DNA of 64,000 bases from Citromicrobium bathyomarinum (GTDB lineage: Bacteria > Pseudomonadota > Alphaproteobacteria > Sphingomonadales > Sphingomonadaceae), in the NCBI GenBank assembly GCA_001306305.2, contig CP155577.1, forward strand, positions 2,029,501 through 2,093,500, written 5' to 3'. Each line of letters starts with the position of its first letter. The first letter of the stretch is position 1. A model generated the notes under the pieces. It made no database searches, had not been told where the DNA came from, and worked only from the letters and a program-made list of their open reading frames with translations. The translations under genes and the position numbers were made by a program. Of this stretch, positions 58,683 to 64,000 are shown in pieces.

Positions 58683-58712
58683 GGTGCCGGCCCCCTGAGC
58701 GGGGTCGGCACC
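58683..58712 (+). terminator. strong GC-rich hairpin after the carbonic anhydrase gene
   Basis: GGTGCCG-G-CCCC and GGGG-T-CGGCACC pair around a short loop, 20 bases after the stop. There is no T tract, so it may be a weak terminator, a 3'-end stabiliser or both. Confidence 0.5.
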
Positions 58713-58779
58713 TGTGTCGACATCACGCAGCGGCCCTGCGCGCGTGCCGACCGGGCCGTGTCAGCGAGGAATTGACATA

Positions 58780-59430
58780 ATGCGACATTTGGCACCTGCG
58801 ATCGCGGTGGTGGCGGCCATCGCGAGTCCCGCCCACTCGTCTGACGAGGGGTTCGAAGTGTGGCTCAACCCGTCCATCTCAACCGATCTCGACGCGGACA
58901 CCGCTGTCGAGCTGGAGACCGCTCAGCGCTTGCGCAGTGCAGACGACGGGCGGGTCGACACCTACTTCTTTCGCCTGTGGCTGAAGCAGGATCTGACCGA
59001 CGCGTTCACCCTAGCGGGCGCGGTCGAGCGACGGATCAATGATGGCGGTTGCGACGAAACCCGTACCATGCAGCAGCTTTCGGGCCGGCACGGTGTGCTG
59101 CGCACGCGGCTACGGTTCGAACAGCGTTTCGTCGACGGGGCCGACCGCAGTGGGCTGCGGCTGCGCCCGCGGGTGGGCGTGTCCTTCCCACTGGATGAAG
59201 CCGGACGCTGGTCGGCCGGTGCCAATGCGGAACTGTTCTGGACCCTTCTCAGCACACGCGCGGGCGGTGACGATGGCATTACCGGCCTGCGCACGCAGAT
59301 CGGGCTTGGATATGAAGTGAGCGACCGGGTCGAACTCAGCCTCACCTATCTGCGCCAGCAGGACTTTGAGCCGGGCGGCCCGGACAAGGTAGGACATGCG
59401 CCGCTGATCGGGCTCGAATATTCCTTCTAG
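58780..59430 (+). CDS. DUF2490-family outer-membrane protein
   Basis: A 216-residue protein with a signal peptide (RHLAPAIAVVAAIASPAHSS; AGCGAGGA upstream of the ATG). The mature part has alternating strands: VWLNPSISTDLDADTAVELETAQRLRS, then FRLWLKQDLTDAFTLAGAVERRI, LRTRLRFEQRFVDG and a final GLEYSF. This is the DUF2490 beta-barrel pattern. The family has no known cargo. It lies downstream of the carbonic anhydrase, behind the hairpin, so it may have its own promoter. Confidence 0.85.
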   Translation: MRHLAPAIAVVAAIASPAHSSDEGFEVWLNPSISTDLDADTAVELETAQRLRSADDGRVDTYFFRLWLKQDLTDAFTLAGAVERRINDGGCDETRTMQQLSGRHGVLRTRLRFEQRFVDGADRSGLRLRPRVGVSFPLDEAGRWSAGANAELFWTLLSTRAGGDDGITGLRTQIGLGYEVSDRVELSLTYLRQQDFEPGGPDKVGHAPLIGLEYSF

Positions 59431-59555
59431 CCATCACCTGGCGATCCCGGGCCTGGGGATATCGTACGCGCGGTCGGTGTACAAAAGCCCTTTGTGATCC
59501 GCATCTTGCGATCTCGTGTCCATTGACGCATGATTGCGTTGGAGGAGAGTACGAC

Positions 59556-59870
59556 ATGGATGATCTTTCGATCACGTCGGGTATTGCGAACCGCATCTGG
59601 CGCGTGGCGTTGTGGGGTTCCTTTCTCGCCATCCTGATTGCACCGCTGGTCGCGATGCAATTCACCGGCGAGGTGCACTGGACCCCCTTCGATTTTGCTG
59701 TGGCGGCGGTGCTGCTGGGCGCGACTGCGCTGGCGATCGAGTTCGCAATCCGCGCCATCGCCCGGCCCGTCTGGTGCGTGGCCGCCGTGCTCGGCATCCT
59801 CGCCGTGCTGCTGCTGGTATGGGCCGAGGTGGCGGTGGGGGTGTTCGGGACGCCTTTCTCGGGCAGCTAA
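59556..59870 (+). CDS. small membrane protein, paralogue of the 12.2-kb membrane gene
   Basis: A 104-residue protein with three hydrophobic segments and a strong ribosome site (GGAGGAG at 59541-59547). It shares RVALWGS at the start, a DF-x-VAAV block, an EF pair and LLVWxxxAVG with the N-terminal half of the protein at 12171-12710, so the two are homologous. Unlike that copy it has no regulator beside it. Function unknown. It converges on imuB. Confidence 0.82.
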   Translation: MDDLSITSGIANRIWRVALWGSFLAILIAPLVAMQFTGEVHWTPFDFAVAAVLLGATALAIEFAIRAIARPVWCVAAVLGILAVLLLVWAEVAVGVFGTPFSGS

Positions 59871-59886
59871 TAGGGCCGCGATCGCA

Positions 59887-61440
59887 TCAGGCATACAGGC
59901 CCTGCAAGAACCACTCAGGCACCCCGCCGCGTCCGTCGCCCGCAATACCGTAGCGATAAATCCAGTAGCGGCGCCCGGCATCATCCTCGATCCGGTAATA
60001 GTCGCGCAGCCGCGCGCTGCCGCGTTCGCGCCACCATTCGGGCGCGATCCGTTCCGGACCCTCGACCCGCGCGATCTCGTGCACTTCGCCGCGCCAGCGA
60101 AACCTTTGCGGAAAACCGTCGGGCGTGGCGTAGAGCACCGCGATCGGCTCCGCACGGTCGAGCAGCTTGAGCGGGCGCGCGTGGAAGCGAAAAGCTTCCT
60201 GCTCAGGTGGTTCGGGCGATAGTGGCGGCTGCCAGGCTTGCGAGCGTTCGGGCACATGGCTTCCCTTCAGCACCGGGCGGCGCACTGCCTTGGGGCCGAG
60301 ACGCGTGGTCAACCGGTCCACGAAAGCGGATAGCGAGGTGCCGTGCCGTTCGGCAGCGGCCTCGATGTCGTCCTGGCTAGCGGGCAGCGCCTCCGCCCAG
60401 CTCGCGCGCAGGCGAACCAGCTCGATCCCGAAGCCCGCGTCGATATCGCCCAGCTTTTCGCCTAACAGCCGCACGATATGGGTCGCATCGCGGGTCGCGG
60501 CGGCGAGTTCGAGCCGGCGCACGATCACCTCGCCATCCACGCGCCACATGCCCAGATCGAGCCGCCGGGCACCGGTGCCCTGCCCTTCCAGCTCGCAGAT
60601 CATGTCTTGCGCAAGATCGGCGAGCACCCGGTCGAGCAGATCGCGATGGCGAATCGGCTCCATCAATCTGCGCTGCACCAGCGGCACTTGCTGCGGCACC
60701 ACCGGCAGCAGCGGTTCGGGCACCCGGCCGAGCAGCTGGTCCATCCGGACCAGCGGGTTGGCGGCGGGCGATTTGCGGTTGCGGAAACGGCGATGGAGTG
60801 CGTCGCGGCCCACCGTGCCCAGCTCGCCGAGCCGCTTGAGCCCGAGCCGCCGCAGCACGGTGAGCACGTCGCCGTCGAGCCGCAGCGCGGCAACCGGCAG
60901 ATCGGACAGGCGCGCCTCCATATCGTCTTGGGGGGCGAGAATGCTGCGATCCGGCCCGTAATGCGCCAGCGCCCATGCCGCGCCAGAGGTAGGCGCGATC
61001 GCCGCGCGCATGGCGAAGCCGCGATGCGTGAAGGCATGATGGACATCCGCCAGCAACTTCGCCTCGCCGCCGAACAGGTGCGCCACTGCGGTCACATCGA
61101 CCAGCAGGCCGTTGGGTGGGTCGAGCGCGGACCACGGGCCCCAGCGCATGGCCCACGCGGCAAGCTTTTCCAGCTCGGCAAGATCGCCCGCCGGATCGCC
61201 GGGTACAGCGACGATCGAGGGACACAGCGTGCGCGCATCGGCGAGCATGGTGCCGATCCGCGCGCCTGCGTTTCGCGCTGCGCTGTTCGTCGCCTGGATG
61301 CGCGGGCCGTGCGCGGTCTCGGCAATCAGGACCAGCGGCTGCGCGTCCGCGCCTTCGCCCCGCGCGCAGCCTTCACCCAGACGCCAGCGGTCGATCGCGA
61401 AGGCGGCAAGCCAGATCGAGAGGATGCGGCGGGGCGCCAT
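59887..61440 (-). CDS. imuB: ImuB, inactive Y-family polymerase-like mutasome protein
   Basis: A 517-residue Y-family-like protein from ATG 61440; a TTG at 61446 overlapping the imuA stop (TTGA) is also possible. The start RRILSIWLAAFAIDRWRL replaces the catalytic Asp segment of real Y-family polymerases, so it is expected to be inactive and to recruit DnaE2 to the clamp. A helix-hairpin-helix part (LRRLGLKRLGELGTVGRDALHRRF) and the VRRLELAAATRDATHIVRLLGEKL little-finger block are visible. The C-terminal region ends WIYRYGIAGDGRGGVPEWFLQGLYA in blocks, the usual ImuB tail. Confidence 0.94.
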   Translation of the reverse strand: MAPRRILSIWLAAFAIDRWRLGEGCARGEGADAQPLVLIAETAHGPRIQATNSAARNAGARIGTMLADARTLCPSIVAVPGDPAGDLAELEKLAAWAMRWGPWSALDPPNGLLVDVTAVAHLFGGEAKLLADVHHAFTHRGFAMRAAIAPTSGAAWALAHYGPDRSILAPQDDMEARLSDLPVAALRLDGDVLTVLRRLGLKRLGELGTVGRDALHRRFRNRKSPAANPLVRMDQLLGRVPEPLLPVVPQQVPLVQRRLMEPIRHRDLLDRVLADLAQDMICELEGQGTGARRLDLGMWRVDGEVIVRRLELAAATRDATHIVRLLGEKLGDIDAGFGIELVRLRASWAEALPASQDDIEAAAERHGTSLSAFVDRLTTRLGPKAVRRPVLKGSHVPERSQAWQPPLSPEPPEQEAFRFHARPLKLLDRAEPIAVLYATPDGFPQRFRWRGEVHEIARVEGPERIAPEWWRERGSARLRDYYRIEDDAGRRYWIYRYGIAGDGRGGVPEWFLQGLYA

Positions 61441-61442
61441 AC

Positions 61443-62309
61443 TCAACCAAGAACCCTCTCCCCGTCGGGGGAGAGGATGGCGACACTTGCTCCGAAGGAG
61501 CTCACAGGGCCTAGAGAAGGGGACTTGCCATTTGGAACCTTAGTTCGCCCCTCTCCAACTCCGGCTAGGTCGCTATGCGACCAAGCCTTCGTATCCTCTC
61601 CCCGCACGGGGAGAGAGGTTTCGCGCTCCGCCACCAACGCCTCCGCATCCTCGCTCAATCGCCACAGGCCCGGCGGATGCTTGCGCGCGCGGAACAGTTC
61701 GGCCTGCCACGCAGGCACGCCCGGAGCCTGACGGTTCCATTGCGGCCTTGCCGAGGGAGCAGCCTGCACCGCCCACCGTTGCCGCGCGGACGAAAGATCG
61801 CGCGTCCCATCGAGGCGCACCAGCGTCAGCGGGACACCGTACTTTTCCGCAGCCAGCGTCAGCCGGCGCGAGGCGGTGAAATCGAGCGCGCGGGGGCTGC
61901 CCACGATCTCGCCGATCACGAAGGCAACATCGCGGCAGCGCACCGCCTCTTCCAGCGCGAACAGCGCATCCTCGTCCTTCTCGGCGAGCACGTGGATCAG
62001 GCGGTGACGAATTTCCTGCGGCAGGCCTGCCCGGAACGGGCGCCCACCGCGCTTCACCGCGGCGCGAGTCTGCACCCACACCACCGCGCGGCGATCCTCC
62101 GCCTCCTCCCCCTCTTCGCGCACCCGGTGTCGCCACGCGTCCAGCGCCAGAGCGAGCGCCGCGCCCGCCCCGCTGCCCTCTCGACCGGAGGCGAAGATTT
62201 CGCTTTGCGCGACGGCATCCAGCCCGGGCTGCCAGCGCTGTGCGGTGGCATCCGATGCAAGCTGGGCGGCGGTGGGAAGGCTGTCTTGGATCATGGCGGA
62301 ACGACTCAT
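61443..62309 (-). CDS. imuA: ImuA, RecA-like mutasome protein
   Basis: A 288-residue protein related to RecA/SulA that interacts with RecA and ImuB in damage tolerance. The core (about residues 1-228) includes ALALALDAWRHRVREEGEEAEDRRAVVWVQTR, LFALEEAVRCRDVAFVIGEIVGSPRALDFTASRRLTLAAEKYGVPLTLVRLDG in blocks. From about residue 230 the sequence is encoded by a palindromic repeat cluster (61454-61618), so the last 58 residues are probably an acquired tail. Two starts are possible (62309, 62294); the LexA box sits 2 bases before the first. Confidence 0.92.
   Translation of the reverse strand: MSRSAMIQDSLPTAAQLASDATAQRWQPGLDAVAQSEIFASGREGSGAGAALALALDAWRHRVREEGEEAEDRRAVVWVQTRAAVKRGGRPFRAGLPQEIRHRLIHVLAEKDEDALFALEEAVRCRDVAFVIGEIVGSPRALDFTASRRLTLAAEKYGVPLTLVRLDGTRDLSSARQRWAVQAAPSARPQWNRQAPGVPAWQAELFRARKHPPGLWRLSEDAEALVAERETSLPVRGEDTKAWSHSDLAGVGEGRTKVPNGKSPSLGPVSSFGASVAILSPDGERVLG
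61454..61618. repeat. palindromic repeat cluster encoding the ImuA C-terminus
   Basis: Two hairpins of the same type, CCTCTCCCC-GTC-GGGGGAGAGG (61455-61476) and CCTCTCCCC-GCA-CGGGGAGAG (61595-61616), flank a spacer with further partial complementarity (GAGAAGGGGAC versus GCCCCTCTC). This is the CCCTCTCCCC-type dispersed repeat of sphingomonads. The whole cluster stays open in the imuA frame and replaces its natural stop region. Confidence 0.85.
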
Positions 62310-62311
62310 AT

Positions 62312-62326
62312 GTTCCTTTTATGTTC
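62312..62326. promoter_or_regulatory. LexA box of imuA-imuB
   Basis: GTTC-CTTTTAT-GTTC is an exact SOS box. Read on the imuA strand it is GAACATAAAAGGAAC, so the likely Shine-Dalgarno AAGGA is inside the operator. The box ends two bases before the ATG at 62309, the same spacing as at 57700. Confidence 0.9.
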
Positions 62327-62424
62327 CATTTTATTCCGGACGGCAAGCATCCGGCGAAGGCCGTTCCATCCGGGGCTCGAAACCATCTCCCCTCCTCGCC
62401 GTTGGAGAAACAAAGGAGATCACA

Positions 62425-62910
62425 ATGAGATACAATGAAGGCAAGGCCGACGAACTGCGTGAGAAATTCTGGAAGGCGCTGGCAGACAGCCCCTACCTGT
62501 TCCTCCAGCTTGACACCGATCCCAAGAGCGCGGTGCCGATGTCGCCGCAGCTCGACAAGGATGCCAACAGCTCGATCTGGTTCTTCACCCATACCAAGAG
62601 CGATTTCGCCAAGCTGGGCGCGGCGACCGCGACCTTCGAGGGCGAAGACCACAAGATGTTCGCGCGCTTCCACGGCACGTTGACCAAGGAGACGAGCCAG
62701 GAGCGGTTCGACCAGTTCTGGAATAACTTCGTCGAAGCTTGGTACGATGGCGGCAAGGACGATCCCGACATCCTGTTCCTGCGCATGGATCTGGGCGATG
62801 CCGAAATCTGGAACGGCGACATGGGCCTGCTCGACGTCGCCAAGATGGCGCTGGGCATGAACGTCCACGAGGACGCGAAAGACAAGCACGTCAAGGAAAC
62901 GTCGCTCTAA
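62425..62910 (+). CDS. pyridoxamine 5'-phosphate oxidase-like general stress protein
   Basis: A 161-residue split-barrel flavin-binding protein of the general-stress-protein-26 type. SIWFFTHTKSDFAKLG, ARFHGTLTKETSQERFDQFWNNFVEAWYDGG and FLRMDLGDAEIWNG read as its strands and loop. The ATG at 62425 has AAGGAG at 62413. It is divergent from imuA with 115 bases between; the imuA LexA box lies about 100 bases upstream, so it might feel LexA too, though no own site is seen. The cofactor is not certain. Confidence 0.87.
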   Translation: MRYNEGKADELREKFWKALADSPYLFLQLDTDPKSAVPMSPQLDKDANSSIWFFTHTKSDFAKLGAATATFEGEDHKMFARFHGTLTKETSQERFDQFWNNFVEAWYDGGKDDPDILFLRMDLGDAEIWNGDMGLLDVAKMALGMNVHEDAKDKHVKETSL

Positions 62911-62931
62911 GCGAGCATTTCCAGCTTATGG

Positions 62932-62967
62932 AAAAGGGGCACATCCGAGAGGATTGCGCCCCTTTTT
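62932..62967. terminator. bidirectional Rho-independent terminator
   Basis: AAAAGGGGC pairs with GCCCCTTTT across a 17-base loop, and both sides carry A/T tracts, so it can stop the stress-protein gene and the converging permease gene. Confidence 0.9.
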
Positions 62968-62973
62968 CATGCA

Positions 62974-64000
62974 TCAGGCAGGCGGCGGCTCGATCGGCAC
63001 CATCGTTTGCTCACCCGCGACATCGTCGACCACTTCCACGATCCCGCGCCCCAGATGGCTGCGCGAGCGGCTGTAGGCGAAGTAGATCACGATCCCGAGC
63101 AGGCCCCAACCGGGCAGGAACAGCATCGCCTCGTATGGCAGGTTGAGGAACAGGAACACGCAGCCCGCAATCGTCAGCGGCGCAATCAACCACGCCGCAG
63201 GCACCCGGAACGCCCGTTTGCGCGAAGGATCGCGACGGCGCAGCACCAGCAGCGCGACCGCCACCATCATGAAGGCGTAAAGCGTGCCAGCGTTCGAGAT
63301 ATCGGCCAGCTTGCCGACCGGGAAGAACGCTGCACCCAGGGCCACCGCGCCGCCGGTGAGCATGGTCACGATATGCGGCGTCTTGAACTTCGGGTGCACC
63401 CGGCTGAGGCTTTCGGGCAGCAACCCGTCGCGCGCCATCACGAAGAAGATGCGCGTTTGCCCGTAGATCAGCACCAGAATGACCGATGGCAGCGCAAGGA
63501 ACGCGGCGATGCCCAGCAGGTTACCGATGCCCGACCAGCCGATCTGGCGCAGTACATGCGCCAGTGCCTCGTTCGAGCAGACCAGCGGCAGTTGGTCCGC
63601 GGCATAGGTCGCGCACTGGCGCGCGAGCTCTTCCGACCCGGTCGGGAACGGCACGCCGTTCGGCCCCATGATCGGCTGCCCGCCAATGGTGCCGATCGCG
63701 CCCGCCGCGACCAGGATGTAGAACACCGTGCAGAACAGCAGCGATCCGACCAGCCCGATGGGCACGTTGCGCTGCGGGTTCTTGGTCTCCTCCGCCGCGG
63801 TGGAGACTGCATCGAAGCCCACATAGGCGAAGAAAATCGTCGCCGCCGCGCCGACTGCGCCGAGCCCCGAGCCAAAGCCGCCGAACACGCCGGCAGGCAG
63901 GAACGGGTTGAAATGGCTCGCGTCGAAATCCGGGCTGGTGAAGGTCAGCGCAATGAACGCCGTCAGCGCGGTCACCTTGATCAGCACCAGCACCGCGTTG
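62974..64000 (-). CDS. APC-superfamily amino acid permease, C-terminal part
   Basis: At least 341 residues; the frame runs off the right edge, so the N-terminus is missing. About nine hydrophobic segments are visible. The block TIFFAYVGFDAVSTAAEETKNPQRNVPIGLVGSLLFCTV is the classic signature of cationic or general amino acid permeases (CAT/YhdG-type), and GQTRIFFVMARDGLLPESLSRVHPKFKTPH follows. The hydrophilic C-terminal tail ends VPIEPPPA. The substrate cannot be fixed. Confidence 0.92.
   Translation of the reverse strand, partial: NAVLVLIKVTALTAFIALTFTSPDFDASHFNPFLPAGVFGGFGSGLGAVGAAATIFFAYVGFDAVSTAAEETKNPQRNVPIGLVGSLLFCTVFYILVAAGAIGTIGGQPIMGPNGVPFPTGSEELARQCATYAADQLPLVCSNEALAHVLRQIGWSGIGNLLGIAAFLALPSVILVLIYGQTRIFFVMARDGLLPESLSRVHPKFKTPHIVTMLTGGAVALGAAFFPVGKLADISNAGTLYAFMMVAVALLVLRRRDPSRKRAFRVPAAWLIAPLTIAGCVFLFLNLPYEAMLFLPGWGLLGIVIYFAYSRSRSHLGRGIVEVVDDVAGEQTMVPIEPPPA

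Overview
The window is a gene-dense, high-GC stretch of alphaproteobacterial chromosome. It fits Sphingomonadales, most likely Erythrobacteraceae or a close relative, judged from protein style, gene order (yqeY-dnaG-rpoD, coaD-ppi-queA/tgt, phoR-pstCAB-phoU-phoB), an alphaproteobacterial LexA box (GTTC-N7-GTTC) upstream of two SOS genes, and dispersed palindromic repeats. I see no rRNA, CRISPR array, prophage or insertion sequence, and no gap above 300 bases.

Layout. 0-7 kb, minus strand: carA, an RraB-like gene, a secreted protein, carB and greA form a pyrimidine/arginine precursor run with two passenger genes between the carbamoyl-phosphate synthase subunits. 7-12.2 kb, plus strand: yqeY, a lipoprotein, dnaG and rpoD, closed by a strong terminator. 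12-18.8 kb: a membrane protein facing a polytopic ToxR-type regulator, rpiB-glyA, a tRNA/rRNA methyltransferase with a probable CTG start, two tandem secreted Cys-motif proteins, chorismate mutase and rpsD. 18.9-30.4 kb: a GAF-PAS-PAS-GGDEF-EAL protein, then a mostly minus-strand block (xseB-ispA-coaD, ppi, queA, an ABC-2 exporter, a DUF481 barrel, tgt, a membrane M50-type peptidase). 30.4-43.4 kb: purL, small enzymes, coq4-like, serB/miaA, amidohydrolase, nitronate monooxygenase and recJ. 43.5 kb: tRNA-Glu. 43.8-50.5 kb: phosphate regulon phoR-pstC-pstA-pstB-phoU-phoB with a Pho box in the 3' end of phoR and no pstS in the window. 50.4-62.4 kb: a DNA-damage region.

The DNA-damage region is the most interesting part. 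One LexA box sits 2 nt before a radical-SAM gene that leads into UdgX (DUF4130-uracil-DNA-glycosylase-like), dnaE2 and an extensin-like protein, all on the minus strand. A second LexA box with identical 2-nt spacing precedes imuA-imuB about 5 kb away, so the mutasome is split between two LexA-controlled units. This region is also studded with palindromic repeats: one in frame inside dnaE2, one making the C-terminus of ImuA, and one in each of the two spacers of the radical-SAM/udgX/dnaE2 run. Between the two units lie an alpha-carbonic anhydrase with a hairpin-rich leader, a DUF2490 protein and a small membrane protein paralogous to the one at 12.2 kb.

Many genes overlap by 4 bases (GTGA, ATGA, TTGA, CTGA), so non-ATG starts and translational coupling are common. 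All starts were chosen by eye from overlap, Shine-Dalgarno sequence and family N-terminus.
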